A stretch of DNA of 64,000 nucleotides from Arthrobacter sp. B1I2 (GCF_030816485.1 NZ_JAUSYC010000001.1:3534001-3598000), one strand, 5' to 3'; positions 26,435-36,430 are shown, numbered from the stretch's first letter. Notes: generated by a model from the letters alone, not told the origin. A program made the numbers and translations.

Positions 26435-28543
26435 TCAGGCGTCGATGCGTTCCCGGTCCAAACTGGATGCGCCGGCAATGATGAAGTCCTTGCGCGGGGA
26501 CACATCCGAACCCATCAGCAGGTCGAAGATCTCCTCTGCCTGCTGCGCGTTCTCGATCCCCACCTTGCGCAGGGTGCGGTGCCGCGGGTCCATGGTGGTT
26601 TCCGCCAGCTGCTCGGCGTCCATCTCCCCCAGGCCCTTGTACCGCTGGATCGGTTCCTTGTACCGCTTGCCCTCCTTGGCCAGGCGGGCCAGCAGCACGT
26701 GGAGTTCGGCCTCCGAGTAGGTGTAGATCATCTCGTTGGCCTTCTGGCCGGCGTTAATAACCTCCACCCGGTGCAGCGGCGGAACCGCGGCGAACACCCT
26801 GCCCTCCACGATCATGGGCCGCATGTACCGGAAGAAAAGGGTTAGCAGAAGGGTCCGGATATGGGCGCCGTCCACGTCGGCGTCCGTCATCAGGATGACC
26901 TTGCCGTACCGGGCAGCGCTGATGTCGAAGCTTCGGCCCGAGCCTGCGCCCACCACCTGGATGAGGGCCGCGCACTCGGCATTGGACAGCATGTCCCCCA
27001 CCGACGCCTTTTGGACGTTGAGGATCTTTCCGCGGATGGGCAGCAGGGCCTGGAAGTCTGAGGAGCGGGCCAGCTTGGCTGTCCCCAGCGCGGAGTCACC
27101 TTCCACGATGAACAGCTCGGAACGTCCGACGTCGTCCGTCCGGCAGTCAGCGAGCTTGGTGGGCATCGAGGAGGTTTCCAGGGCGTTCTTACGCCGTTGG
27201 GTCTCCTTGTGCACGCGGGCCGAGATGCGGGACTTCATCTCGCTGACGATCTTTTCCAGCAGCAGCGCCGACTGGGCCTTGTCGTTCCGGTTGCTTGAGG
27301 ACAGCTTGGCGGAGATTTCGCGCTCCACCACCCGGGCCACGATGGCGCGCACGGCGCTGGTGCCGAGGATCTCCTTGGTCTGGCCCTCGAACTGCGGTTC
27401 CGCGAGCCGCACGGTCAGGACTGCCGTGAGGCCGGCGAAGATGTCGTCCTTTTCGATCTTGTCGTTCCCCGCCTTGAGCTTGCGGGCGTTGGTCTCCACG
27501 GCTTTCCGGAAGGTCTTGACCAGCGCCTGTTCGAACCCGGACTGGTGCGTGCCGCCCTTTGGGGTGGCGATGATGTTCACGAAGCTGCGCACGGTGCTGT
27601 CGTAGCCGATCCCCCAGCGCAGCGCCACGTCCACTTCGCAGTCACGCTCAACCTCAGCCAGCTGGCTGTGCCCCCGTTCGTCAAGGACGGGGACCGTCTC
27701 CTTGAACTTCCCGGATCCATGCAGCCGCCATACGTCGGTGACGGCGGGATCAGCGGCGAGGAACTCGGCAAACTCGGAGATGCCGCCGTCGTGGTGGAAG
27801 ACCTCCTCATGCGGGCCGGCCTCGCCCGGGGTTCCGGGGAGCTTGCGCTCGTCCCGCACGGTGAGCTTGAGGCCGGGCACCAGGAAGGAGGTCTGGCGTG
27901 CACGGGCAGCAAGGTCCTCATAGGAGAACTTGGCATCCGGGGTGAAGATTTGCCGGTCCGCCCAGTAGCGGATCCGTGTCCCGGTAACTCCGCGCTTGGC
28001 CTTGCCCACGATGTCCAGCACAGAATCATCGACGAACGGGGTGAACGGCGCTGCCGGGTCCAGCCGGGACCCGGTGTCCTTGAAGCGTCCCGGTTCGCCG
28101 CGCCGGAAGGACATCCGGTACGTCTTTCCGCCGCGGTCCACCTCGACGTCCAGCCGCGAGGACAGGGCGTTGACCACTGACGCGCCGACGCCGTGCAGGC
28201 CACCGGAGGCGGTGTAGGAGCCGCCGCCGAACTTGCCGCCGGCGTGCAGCTTGGTGAAAACCACTTCGACGCCGGTGAGTCCGGTCTTGGGTTCCTTGTC
28301 GATGGGGATGCCGCGGCCGTCGTCGTGGATCTCAACCGAGTTGTCCGCGTGGAGGATGATGCGGATGTCATGGCCGAAGCCGGCCAGGGCCTCGTCCACA
28401 GAGTTATCGATGATTTCCCAGAGGCAGTGCATGAGGCCACGTGAGTCGGTTGAGCCGATGTACATGCCCGGACGCTTGCGAACGGCTTCGAGGCCTTCCA
28501 GTACGGAGAGGTGCCGGGCGGTGTACTCAGAGCTTGGTGCCAC
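26435..28543 (-). CDS. parE: DNA topoisomerase IV subunit B (GyrB/ParE family)
   Basis: This is the ATPase subunit of the type IIA topoisomerase, partner of the ParC-like protein. The GHKL ATPase has 'LEAVRKRPGMYIGSTDSRGLMHCLWEIIDNSVDEALAG' and 'HDDGRGIPIDKEPKTGLTG', with 'ASGGLHGVGASVVNALS' as the ATP lid. A transducer domain follows. The TOPRIM domain carries 'LFIVEGDSALGTAKLARSSDFQALLPIRGKILNVQKA' and 'DADVDGAHIRTLLLTLFFRYM'. The length is 702 aa. Translation starts at a GTG (28543) preceded by AAGGAG about a dozen bases upstream. It converges with the M56 gene 23 bp away. Confidence 0.92.
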   Translation of the reverse strand: MAPSSEYTARHLSVLEGLEAVRKRPGMYIGSTDSRGLMHCLWEIIDNSVDEALAGFGHDIRIILHADNSVEIHDDGRGIPIDKEPKTGLTGVEVVFTKLHAGGKFGGGSYTASGGLHGVGASVVNALSSRLDVEVDRGGKTYRMSFRRGEPGRFKDTGSRLDPAAPFTPFVDDSVLDIVGKAKRGVTGTRIRYWADRQIFTPDAKFSYEDLAARARQTSFLVPGLKLTVRDERKLPGTPGEAGPHEEVFHHDGGISEFAEFLAADPAVTDVWRLHGSGKFKETVPVLDERGHSQLAEVERDCEVDVALRWGIGYDSTVRSFVNIIATPKGGTHQSGFEQALVKTFRKAVETNARKLKAGNDKIEKDDIFAGLTAVLTVRLAEPQFEGQTKEILGTSAVRAIVARVVEREISAKLSSSNRNDKAQSALLLEKIVSEMKSRISARVHKETQRRKNALETSSMPTKLADCRTDDVGRSELFIVEGDSALGTAKLARSSDFQALLPIRGKILNVQKASVGDMLSNAECAALIQVVGAGSGRSFDISAARYGKVILMTDADVDGAHIRTLLLTLFFRYMRPMIVEGRVFAAVPPLHRVEVINAGQKANEMIYTYSEAELHVLLARLAKEGKRYKEPIQRYKGLGEMDAEQLAETTMDPRHRTLRKVGIENAQQAEEIFDLLMGSDVSPRKDFIIAGASSLDRERIDA

Positions 28544-28767
28544 TGGTGATGAACTCCTTCAGGGACGTGGAAGCGGCGCTGGGACCGCTCCTTCTAGGGT
28601 AGTCGGCGGCAGCGGCCACAGGTGTCTGCCACACCCGCCGGCAGGTGTGCGGCGTGCCACCAGCCCCCGTGATGGGCGGAACTGGGCAATTCTTGACCCA
28701 ACCTTGCGGATACGCGGACAGCGAACTTGCCCCATCCTTGCGACGGTTTGGATACGAATACTGGTTA

Positions 28768-28799
28768 TATAGATGTACTGATCTACTAAGGAGGCCGAC
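28768..28799 (+). promoter_or_regulatory. Promoter -10 and ribosome site of the DUF7455 gene
   Basis: A TATAGAT -10-like element (28768-28774) is followed by a strong AAGGAGG ribosome site about seven bases before the ATG at 28800. A TTGGAT at 28748 may serve as -35 but the spacing is short. Confidence 0.4.
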
Positions 28800-29021
28800 A
28801 TGACAACAGCAGTGGCAGACCGCACGCTAAACGCACTCGACCGGTGCGACCGTTGCGGAGCTCAGGCATATGTCCGGGTTGTACTCGAGTCCTCCGGCGG
28901 TGAGCTGTTGTTCTGCGGCCACCACGCCCGTGCAGTCGAGGCGACGCTCAAGCCGTTGAGCTCCGACTGGCACGACGAGACGGGAAAGCTTCACGAGAAA
29001 GCTGCCGTGGAAATCGACTAG
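28800..29021 (+). CDS. DUF7455 small zinc-ribbon-like protein
   Basis: This short actinobacterial protein has 73 residues. It contains 'DRCDRCGAQAYVRVVLESSGGELLFCGHHARAVEATLKP', where the Cys-x2-Cys pair and the later Cys-x-His-His probably bind a metal. The function is unknown. It is a monocistronic gene with a strong ribosome site and is closed by a very strong hairpin. This fits high, regulated expression. Its position near sigA is common in relatives. Confidence 0.85.
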   Translation: MTTAVADRTLNALDRCDRCGAQAYVRVVLESSGGELLFCGHHARAVEATLKPLSSDWHDETGKLHEKAAVEID

Positions 29022-29045
29022 ATGAGGCATCGGTAACAACGATCC

Positions 29046-29080
29046 CTGCGGGACCCTTCCACCACGGAAGGGTCCCGCAG
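29046..29080 (+). terminator. Strong terminator hairpin after the DUF7455 gene
   Basis: The arms CTGCGGGACCCTTCC and GGAAGGGTCCCGCAG form a perfect 15-bp stem with a five-base loop (ACCAC). It is followed by CGTTT. Confidence 0.85.
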
Positions 29081-29146
29081 CCGTTTAACCCGCAGGCGTT
29101 CAACGGCACGGGAGGCATACGCCGCTTCCGGGCAGTTGAAACAAAA

Positions 29147-29196
29147 GCAGGGGCCGTTCCAAACCCACCCTGAAGTGGATTTGGAACGGCCCCTGC
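29147..29196 (-). terminator. Terminator hairpin after sigA
   Basis: The arms GCAGGGGCCGTTCCAAA and TTTGGAACGGCCCCTGC form a perfect 17-bp stem with a 16-base loop. On the minus strand it is followed by TTTTGTTTC, so it is well suited to end sigA transcription. Confidence 0.85.
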
Positions 29197-29214
29197 CTGG
29201 GCAGTGCGGAGGAC

Positions 29215-30522
29215 CTAGTCCAGGTAGTCCCGCAGCACCTGCGACCGGGAGGGGTGGCGGAGCTTGGACATGGTCTTCGATTCGATCTGGCGGATCCGCT
29301 CGCGGGTGACGCCGTAGACCTTGCCGATTTCGTCTAAGGTCTTCGGCTGTCCGTCGGTCAGGCCGAACCGCATGGCAACCACGCCGGCCTCGCGTTCGGA
29401 AAGGGTGTCCAGAACCGAGTGCAGCTGCTCCTGCAGGAGGGTGAAGCTCACGGCGTCAGCCGGAACAACAGCCTCGGAGTCCTCGATCAGGTCACCGAAC
29501 TCGGAATCGCCGTCCTCGCCCAGGGGGGTGTGCAGCGAAATCGGCTCACGGCCGTACTTCTGGACCTCGACCACCTTCTCCGGGGTCATGTCCAGTTCCA
29601 GTGCCAGTTCTTCGGGTGTGGGCTCGCGGCCCAGGTCCTGGAGCATCTGGCGCTGGACGCGTGCCAGCTTGTTGATGACCTCGACCATGTGCACCGGGAT
29701 ACGGATGGTGCGGGCCTGGTCAGCCATGGCACGGGTGATGGCCTGGCGGATCCACCAGGTGGCGTAGGTGGAGAACTTGAAGCCCTTGGTGTAGTCGAAC
29801 TTCTCCACGGCGCGGATCAGGCCCAGGTTGCCTTCCTGGATCAGGTCCAGGAACAGCATGCCGCGGCCGGTGTAGCGCTTTGCCAGCGAGACCACCAGGC
29901 GGAGGTTGGCTTCCAGCAGGTGGTTCTTGGCGCGCTTGCCGTCGTGGATGATGAATTCGAGTTCGCGCTTGTACTTCGGGTCCATGGAGCCGTCGTCGGC
30001 GGCGATCTTCTCCTCGGCGAACAGCCCGGCCTCGATCCGCAGCGCAAGGTCGACTTCCTGCTCGGCGTTGAGCAGTGCCACCTTACCGATTTGCTTCAGG
30101 TAGTCCTTGACGGGGTCGGCCGTGGCGCCGGCTGACATGACCTGCTGCACGGGGGCGTCATCGTCGTCTGCGTCAGAGTAGACGAAGCCCTTTCCGCTGC
30201 CGGCGGCAGCCTTGACGGGATCGGCGTCCTCCGGCGTGTCCGGACCTTCAAGGACGATGTCGTCGAGGTCTTCCTCTACTTCTTCGACCTCGTCCGGGTC
30301 AGCGTCACCGGCGGACTTTCCCGCAGCCGCTGCTGCAGCCTTGGCGCCGGGCTTGGGCCCACGCTTCTTGGGCTCGCGCTTGCCTTCGCCCGCAGCCTCG
30401 CCGGCTGAAGCCTTGTTGGCTGCCCGCGTAGCTGCCCGCTTGGCATTGGTCGCGGCCTGCTTCTCCTCAGGGGACAAGACATCCTGGGCGGCGGAATCCT
30501 TCTTCGTGGAAGACGGGGTCAC
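29215..30522 (-). CDS. sigA: Primary RNA polymerase sigma factor (sigma-70, RpoD/SigA)
   Basis: This is the housekeeping sigma factor. The first ~130 residues are a Lys/Ala- then Asp/Glu-rich variable region typical of actinobacterial SigA. Region 1.2 begins at '[33 protein letters not shown]'. Region 2 has '[61 protein letters not shown]'. Regions 3 and 4 contain '[13 protein letters not shown]' and the -35-binding '[25 protein letters not shown]'. The length is 435 aa. The GTG start at 30522 follows a GAAAGG site. A strong terminator follows the gene. Confidence 0.97.
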   Translation of the reverse strand: MTPSSTKKDSAAQDVLSPEEKQAATNAKRAATRAANKASAGEAAGEGKREPKKRGPKPGAKAAAAAAGKSAGDADPDEVEEVEEDLDDIVLEGPDTPEDADPVKAAAGSGKGFVYSDADDDDAPVQQVMSAGATADPVKDYLKQIGKVALLNAEQEVDLALRIEAGLFAEEKIAADDGSMDPKYKRELEFIIHDGKRAKNHLLEANLRLVVSLAKRYTGRGMLFLDLIQEGNLGLIRAVEKFDYTKGFKFSTYATWWIRQAITRAMADQARTIRIPVHMVEVINKLARVQRQMLQDLGREPTPEELALELDMTPEKVVEVQKYGREPISLHTPLGEDGDSEFGDLIEDSEAVVPADAVSFTLLQEQLHSVLDTLSEREAGVVAMRFGLTDGQPKTLDEIGKVYGVTRERIRQIESKTMSKLRHPSRSQVLRDYLD

Positions 30523-30652
30523 AGAAAACCTTTCTAGCGGTGGTCTGTGGAATCACCATACGGGCAACACCACTATGACCCTGTCAAGTCCGTGTTGAAA
30601 ACCAGGTGCCACCACGGCCGGCAGAGTCCCTTAAGACAACTCCCGGAGCGGC

Positions 30653-30680
30653 TGTAATGTTCCCTTGCGGGACGGTTACA
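30653..30680 (-). promoter_or_regulatory. Hairpin with a GCAA-type tetraloop in the sigA-DUF4192 interval
   Basis: An imperfect inverted repeat has outer arms TGTAA/TTACA and an inner TCCC-GCAA-GGGA stem on the minus strand. It lies about 130 bp upstream of sigA and could sit in its leader RNA. A TTGACA -35-like sequence lies between it and sigA, but no well-spaced -10 box was convincing. Nothing else was seen in this 299-bp interval. Confidence 0.25.
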
Positions 30681-30821
30681 AGCACTTGATACACGGACCC
30701 AACCGGGTCTCGGCATCTATTGTCTCATGATTTGCCCGGATCCGGCCTCCCCTGCCGCCAACAGTTCGGGCTGCCCCCGACCCACCTATGCCCGCCAGGC
30801 TTCAGGCCGCGTGGTCTCCGA

Positions 30822-32141
30822 TCACAGCGTCTCCTTTTCCCCCGCAGGATCCGCACCGAATTTTTGCCAGGCCGCTTCCTTCCGTGCGGCCCAGCCGCAA
30901 AGCGTTCCCCTGCCCACGAGATCCAGCAGAAGTTCCGCCAGCCGGTATTCCGGATCGAGTTCAAGGGCCTGGCCCAGGTAGACAGCCGCGTAGGAGCCGC
31001 GGCCGCGGCACCAAGCCACCCAGCCACGGAGCGTCAGCGCCGCAGCGGCCGGGTGCCCGCCCAGCACAGCCAACTGCCCGAGAATCCGGTCCAGTGCGTC
31101 CAGACCGTCCCAGTTGGGCACGTCCGGCGCCACGCCCATGAGCACCTCTCCGTAGCCGGCAGGAGCAGAGCCGGAAGCGGCGCTGCGCGTCCGGCGCCGC
31201 AGCCCCGGCGGGCTTGCTGTTGCCCGTGCCGCCTCCACCACCGGTTCCTTCACCCGCCGCTGCCGGCCGGCGACGTCCGCCGGAGGCAGCATTGGCACTG
31301 CCACCACGGACACGTCGCTGCCGTCCTCACTTTCGTCCGCCAGGACGCGGAACCGTTCGGCGCCGGCCTCCGCGGCGTCCCTCCCGGCCGCTGCCATGAC
31401 CAGCACGGCGTCGCGCCAGGTGGGAACGAGCAGCGTTGCGCGCAGGAAGGCGTCCCGCTCGACGTCCGGGATCCACGGGCCGGCCTGGGAACGGTCCAGC
31501 AGCAGCTCCCAGAAGTCGAGCACGGCATTGAACTGGGCCCTGCTCCGCGACCGCCCGCCGAGCTCGTCCTCCCAGCCGGCCTCCGCTTCAAGGACAGCTG
31601 CCAGATGCATGGCGGGGACCGGCGCTTCCGGCCCGCTGCCCGCCCTTGGCGCGGGGCCGACGCTGCTGCCCCGGTACACCATTTCGGCGTTCAACATGCT
31701 GTCCCTGATCTCCCGCACGGGACGTCCCGGAAGCGGACAGCACGAGGTATCGCCGCAAAGGGCGTCCCGCCAGTACTCGTCGCCCACAAACCAGGCATCC
31801 CGGACGGGCATCCCTGCCTGGTCCAGGACGGACTGGAGCACGGAGATCAGAAGGTCGTAGCCGGACGGCGGGACCATTCCGGCGTCGCTGGTGAAGACAG
31901 CCAGCAAAGCGCCGTCAGCCTGCTGGTCCGACTCCAGGTAGCGGCGGACGGCACGGGCAAACCCGGAAGGATCTGCCTGCGTTCCCGGGCCGGGGAGATC
32001 AAGCCGCAGCGTGGCTCCGAGCCTGGTGCCGTGCAGTGTCATGGCCACCAGGCTGGATGCCGGCCAGTACCCGAGGGAGTGTGGAATGAAGCCAAGAATG
32101 TCTTCCGGCCCGCGGACTGTTAATCGTTCTGAAGCTGTCAT
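30822..32141 (-). CDS. DUF4192 domain-containing protein
   Basis: The 439-residue protein is a member of DUF4192, common in actinobacteria and without known function. The opening 'VRGPEDILGFIPHSLGYWPASSLVAMTLHGTRLGATLRLDLP' is the diagnostic family start. The C-terminal part has a TPR-like stretch ('GHPAAAALTLRGWVAWCRGRGSYAAVYLGQALELDPEYRLAELLLDLV'). The ATG at 32141 is used. It is separated from sigA by about 300 bp, so it is probably not cotranscribed with it. Confidence 0.88.
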   Translation of the reverse strand: MTASERLTVRGPEDILGFIPHSLGYWPASSLVAMTLHGTRLGATLRLDLPGPGTQADPSGFARAVRRYLESDQQADGALLAVFTSDAGMVPPSGYDLLISVLQSVLDQAGMPVRDAWFVGDEYWRDALCGDTSCCPLPGRPVREIRDSMLNAEMVYRGSSVGPAPRAGSGPEAPVPAMHLAAVLEAEAGWEDELGGRSRSRAQFNAVLDFWELLLDRSQAGPWIPDVERDAFLRATLLVPTWRDAVLVMAAAGRDAAEAGAERFRVLADESEDGSDVSVVAVPMLPPADVAGRQRRVKEPVVEAARATASPPGLRRRTRSAASGSAPAGYGEVLMGVAPDVPNWDGLDALDRILGQLAVLGGHPAAAALTLRGWVAWCRGRGSYAAVYLGQALELDPEYRLAELLLDLVGRGTLCGWAARKEAAWQKFGADPAGEKETL

Positions 32142-32267
32142 GGCTCCAGCTTTCGCCGCCGCCGGCGCCGCGGGCAGAGGTCAGTTCAGCTATGTGGGTA
32201 ACCGGCGCAGTGGAGGAACAGTGCAGGGAGGAACATCAAGGAGAGAAACGGGACGAACCGGGCAGGC

Positions 32268-33614
32268 TCAGTCGTCAGTGTGCGCCGGCTGGCGGCGGCG
32301 CGCCAGGCTTTCCCGGCGCTGCCGGGCCAGGGCGCTGCGCAGTGGCGGCACCACAATCCCCTGGGCGGCCATTTGCCGGCGCACCTTCCGCCGCGAGGCC
32401 AGGATGGCCGTGGCGCCGACGGCCAGCAGCAGGAACTGGACGCTCAGGGCCAGCCGGAAGGGATCCAGGCCGTACAGCACCCCCTGTGAGAACCCGGTGG
32501 CGTAAAGGACGTCGAGTACCAGGCCAATCAGGAAGATGGACACCAGGGCCGCCAGGAAGCCCCCAACGTTGACGATGCCCGTGGCAGTGCCGATCCGGTG
32601 CGCGGGGTTGAAGGTCCGCGCGAAGTCGAAGCCGATCATCGACCCGGGGCCGCCGATTGCGAGCACCACCACCAGGCCGGCCAGCAGCCACAGCGGGGCG
32701 CGCCCGGGAAGCAGCAGTACCGCGGCCCAAGCGGCGGCGGTGGTCCCCGCGATCAGCAGCACCATGGTGGACCGCCGCAGCGGGTGGCGTGAAACGAAGC
32801 GCCCGATGAACGGGCCCACGGCCATGGCGGCGGCGACGTACAGGGCCATGAGGGCGGCCACGGTGCCGGCATCCAGGCCTTGGCCCGAGATCAGGAACGG
32901 GTAGCCCCACGTCATCGCGAACACGGTGCCGCTGAACTGGATGGTGAAATGGCTCCACATCCCCAGCCGGGTGCCGGGCTGCCTCCAGGCCCGGGCCAGC
33001 GAGGCACCTGTGGCCCTTAGCCCCTGCCGGGCGTGCGGACGCTCAGTCCCCGGCGGAGCGTCCTGCAGGAACAGGACTACCAGCACGACGGCGAGTCCGG
33101 ACATCCCTGCCAGCATCAGGAAGGCGGGGGTCCAGCCGGACAGGTGCAGGACCAGCGCGAAGGGCAGGACACTGAACAGCTGCCCCAACTGCCCGGACAT
33201 GCCGGTCAGCTGGGTGACCAGGGGGACGCGGGCAGGAGCGAACCACAGCGGGATGAGCCGGATCACCGAGATAAACGTCATGGCGTCCCCGGCACCCACC
33301 AGGACACGGCCCAGGACTCCCCCGGGGATGCTGTCAGCGAAGGCCAGCTGCAGCTGTCCGAGTCCCATCAGGACTGCGCCACCGGCGATCATGGCGCGGG
33401 AGCCGAACCTGTCCACCAGCACCCCGACCGGGATCTGGAGCCCGGCGTAGACCAGCAGCTGCAGGACGGTGAAAAAGGAGATGGCGGACGCGGAAGCATG
33501 GAACCGCTCCGTGGCCTCGAGCCCCACCACGCCGAACGAAGTCCGCTGCGCCACGGCCACCAGGTACCCGAAAATTCCAATGGTCCAGATAAGCCAGGCG
33601 CGGGGAGCAGTCAC
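32268..33614 (-). CDS. Major facilitator superfamily transporter
   Basis: The 448-residue protein has about twelve hydrophobic helices. It starts 'WLIWTIGIFGYLVAVAQRTSFGVVGLEATERFHASASAISFFTVLQLLVYAGLQIPVGVLVDRFGSR', which holds the MFS loop 2-3 motif 'VDRFGSR'. A central loop lies around residues 190-215, and the basic C-terminal tail ('ILASRRKVRRQMAAQG') is cytoplasmic. The substrate is unknown. The start is a GTG at 33614. It lies 90 bp downstream of the PAC2 gene on the same strand. Confidence 0.9.
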   Translation of the reverse strand: MTAPRAWLIWTIGIFGYLVAVAQRTSFGVVGLEATERFHASASAISFFTVLQLLVYAGLQIPVGVLVDRFGSRAMIAGGAVLMGLGQLQLAFADSIPGGVLGRVLVGAGDAMTFISVIRLIPLWFAPARVPLVTQLTGMSGQLGQLFSVLPFALVLHLSGWTPAFLMLAGMSGLAVVLVVLFLQDAPPGTERPHARQGLRATGASLARAWRQPGTRLGMWSHFTIQFSGTVFAMTWGYPFLISGQGLDAGTVAALMALYVAAAMAVGPFIGRFVSRHPLRRSTMVLLIAGTTAAAWAAVLLLPGRAPLWLLAGLVVVLAIGGPGSMIGFDFARTFNPAHRIGTATGIVNVGGFLAALVSIFLIGLVLDVLYATGFSQGVLYGLDPFRLALSVQFLLLAVGATAILASRRKVRRQMAAQGIVVPPLRSALARQRRESLARRRQPAHTDD

Positions 33615-33704
33615 TGTTTCATTATGCCCGGCGCGCGTCCGCAGCCCCCCAAGCTGTGACGCGGAACTCCTGCCCGGTCCTGCCGCCCCGGTGACTGCCC
33701 GGCG

Positions 33705-34643
33705 CTACTGCCCCGGGTTCTCCCTGGCCAGGTAGGCCTCCACGGCGGCCCCGAGGTCGTCCGCGTCCGGAAGCTCGTCATTCTCATTCGCGAGGAGCGA
33801 CCGGCGCACGATGCCGTCCGATTTCTCGTCGTAGCGCGTTTCAAGGCGGGAGACCACCTGCTGGACCTCCTCGGACGCCTCGATCTGTTCCGCGATCTGG
33901 CGGCTGACCTCGCGGCCGGACTCACGCAGGCGGTCGGTGGGCAGCATCAGGGAGGTCGCGGCGCCCAGGTATTCCAGCCCGGCGACGGCGGCGGTGGGGT
34001 ACTCGGCCTCAGCAAGGTAGTGCGGCACGTGGATGACGTAACCGGCAACATTGCGCCCCGCCTCCACGAGGCGCAGCTCCAGGATGTGTCCCACGGCGGC
34101 GGGAACTTCAACGGTGGGCTTCCACACGGAAATGCCCTCGATCAGCTCAGGCCGGTTTCCGTGCACCGTCACACCCACGGGCCGGGTGTGCGGCACTGGC
34201 ATGGGGATGGAGTGGATCCAGGTGACCAGGTTGATGTCCAGTTTTTCCACGATGTTCACCACGGCGCGGGCGAACCGTTCCCACTGCAGGTCGGGTTCGA
34301 AGCCGGCCAGGAGCAGGAAGGGCTTTCCCAGCCCGTCCACCAGCCGGTAGAGGGCCAGCCGTGGCTCCTGGTAATCCTGGATATGGTCTTCCACGAAACT
34401 CAGGTGCGGCCGGCGGGACCTGTAGTCGATCAGCTGGTCCGCATCGAAAACCGCCACAGGCTGGGCATCGAGGTTGTTCAGCAGTTCGGCGTTAATCTGC
34501 TTCACCACGTGGCCGGCGTCGGCGAAGCCGGTGAATCCCATGACCAGGTTCAGCCCCTGCAGCCCGGGGCTGTGGAACAGCTCGATGTTGCTGGCATAGA
34601 GCGCGTCAGGGTCCAGCAGGGAGCCGGAAATCCGTTCAAGCAC
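33705..34643 (-). CDS. PAC2 family protein
   Basis: This 312-residue protein belongs to the PAC2 (proteasome assembly chaperone-like) family, which in actinobacteria is an ATP-grasp-associated or orphan protein. The conserved start reads 'LDPDALYASNIELFHSPGLQGLNLVMGFTGFADAGHVVKQI'. Further family sequence includes 'DLQWERFARAVVNIVEKLDINLVTWIHSIPMPVPHTRP' and 'HVPHYLAEAEYPTAAVAGLEYLGAAT'. The GTG start at 34643 follows AAAGGAA at good spacing. A divergent pepA gene begins 257 bp away. Mycobacteria have the homologue Rv2714 near sigA. Confidence 0.88.
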   Translation of the reverse strand: MLERISGSLLDPDALYASNIELFHSPGLQGLNLVMGFTGFADAGHVVKQINAELLNNLDAQPVAVFDADQLIDYRSRRPHLSFVEDHIQDYQEPRLALYRLVDGLGKPFLLLAGFEPDLQWERFARAVVNIVEKLDINLVTWIHSIPMPVPHTRPVGVTVHGNRPELIEGISVWKPTVEVPAAVGHILELRLVEAGRNVAGYVIHVPHYLAEAEYPTAAVAGLEYLGAATSLMLPTDRLRESGREVSRQIAEQIEASEEVQQVVSRLETRYDEKSDGIVRRSLLANENDELPDADDLGAAVEAYLARENPGQ

Positions 34644-34900
34644 GGCATGTTCCTTTCAGGGGTACGGGTGGACATCATTTACAACGCGGCAGGGGCACCC
34701 GGCATTCCGCGGCGCGGTGTGGCGCACATCTCAGGAAATTCTCCCGCTGCGCCGGGGAAGGGCTACGATCGGAACTGGCCTGCCAGGCGGGCTTGCACGC
34801 ACCCGGACGCCGTCCAGAATCGGCCGGATCCGGGCCACCATGGCAGAGCGCCCAACATGCATCCCTGCCCGAACGTTTCGAGAATCGAGGACTCATCCCT

Positions 34901-36424
34901 GTGGTCAAGAATACTGAAGTCAACCTTAGTACCGTCGCGCGGGACCTTAAGAGGAACCCCAGCGATGCAGTGGTTATCGGGGTGGGGCAGGGAATCGACG
35001 GGCCCGTCCTGTTGGACAACCCGCTGACGGCGAAATCCGCGGAGGCCCTCGCCGACTCCCTCAAGGCGCTCGGGGTGACCGGCGCCGCGGACCAGCTGGT
35101 CCGCCTCCCTGGCCTGCCCGAAACCGGGGCCGGGATCCTGGTCCTCGCCGGAGTGGGAAAGGTCTCCGCAGCCAGCACGCTGGCGGGCGAATCGCTCCGC
35201 CGGGCAGCAGGATCCGCCGTGCGGCAGCTTGCCGGCCTGGCCACGGTCACCCTGGCATTCCCGACGGCGACGGTGGAGGACGTCACGGCAGTCGCCGAGG
35301 GCGCCGCGCTGGGCGCTTACTCCTTCACCGGATTCAGGTCTTCCACTGACGGTCTCAAGGATCCTGTCCGCAATGCCGTCATCTTCACGGAACTGGCAGG
35401 CAGCACGGACCTGGGTGCCGCGCTGAAGCGCGCCGGACTGGTGGCCAAGGCTGTCAACGCCACCCGCTCCCTGGTCAACACCCCGCCGAGCCACCTCTAC
35501 CCGGAATCGTTCGCGGAGGCAGCAAAGGACCTGGCCAAGGGCCTGCCGGTCAAGGTCACCGTCTGGGACGAGAAGCGCCTTGAGAAGGAAGGCTTCGGCG
35601 GCATCATGGGTGTGGGCAAGGGCTCCACCCGGCAGCCACGGCTGGTCAAGGTCGAGTACTCCCCTGCCAAGGCCACTGCCAGCATTGCCCTCGTCGGCAA
35701 GGGCATCACCTTCGACACCGGCGGAATCTCCCTCAAGCCGGCCCTGAACATGGGCGACATGAAGAGCGACATGGCGGGTGCCGCCGTCGTACTTAACACT
35801 GTCCTTGCCCTCGCCGGCCTGGGCCTGCCGGTGAAGGCGACCGCCTGGCTGTGCATCGCAGAGAACATGCCCGGCGGTGGCGCTTCGCGCCCGGCCGATG
35901 TCCTGACCATGTTCGGCGGCAAGACAGTTGAAGTCCTTAATACCGACGCCGAGGGACGTCTGGTGATGGCGGACGGCATCGTCGCAGCCAGCCGCGAGTA
36001 CCCGGACGCCATCATTGACGTGGCAACGCTGACGGGCGCGCAGCTTATCGCACTCGGCAACCGCACCGCCGGCGTCATGGGCTCGGACGGCGTCACGGGT
36101 GCGCTCAAGGCAGCGGCAGACCGCGCCGGCGAACTGGTCTGGCCCATGCCCCTGCCGGAGGAGCTGCGCCCCAGCCTGGATTCCCAGGTGGCGGACCTGG
36201 CCAATATCGGCGAACGCCACGGCGGCATGATGACCGCTGCCGTGTTCCTGCGCGAGTTCGTGGGTAAGGACAAAGCGGGCGAACAGATCCCCTGGGCGCA
36301 CATCGACATCGCTGGACCGTCCTTTAACAACGGCAGCCCCTACGGCTACACCCACAAGCAGGGCACCGGATGCACCGTCCGTACCCTGGTTGCCTATGTT
36401 GAGGACATCCTGGCCGCCGCCTGA
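34901..36424 (+). CDS. pepA: Leucyl aminopeptidase (M17 family)
   Basis: This metallo-exopeptidase removes N-terminal residues from peptides. The C-terminal catalytic domain has the di-metal ligands in 'LVGKGITFDTGGISLKP', 'MKSDMAGAAVVL' and the signature 'NTDAEGRLVMADG', with the bicarbonate/Arg site included. The N-terminal domain (about 1-170) is the regulatory-type macro-fold domain. The start is the GTG at 34901 (VVKNTEVNLS), preceded by CGAGGA. Upstream in-frame codons extend to 34793 but lack a ribosome site. The length is 507 aa, close to the family's ~500. Confidence 0.93.
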   Translation: MVKNTEVNLSTVARDLKRNPSDAVVIGVGQGIDGPVLLDNPLTAKSAEALADSLKALGVTGAADQLVRLPGLPETGAGILVLAGVGKVSAASTLAGESLRRAAGSAVRQLAGLATVTLAFPTATVEDVTAVAEGAALGAYSFTGFRSSTDGLKDPVRNAVIFTELAGSTDLGAALKRAGLVAKAVNATRSLVNTPPSHLYPESFAEAAKDLAKGLPVKVTVWDEKRLEKEGFGGIMGVGKGSTRQPRLVKVEYSPAKATASIALVGKGITFDTGGISLKPALNMGDMKSDMAGAAVVLNTVLALAGLGLPVKATAWLCIAENMPGGGASRPADVLTMFGGKTVEVLNTDAEGRLVMADGIVAASREYPDAIIDVATLTGAQLIALGNRTAGVMGSDGVTGALKAAADRAGELVWPMPLPEELRPSLDSQVADLANIGERHGGMMTAAVFLREFVGKDKAGEQIPWAHIDIAGPSFNNGSPYGYTHKQGTGCTVRTLVAYVEDILAAA

Positions 36425-36430
36425 GCAACA

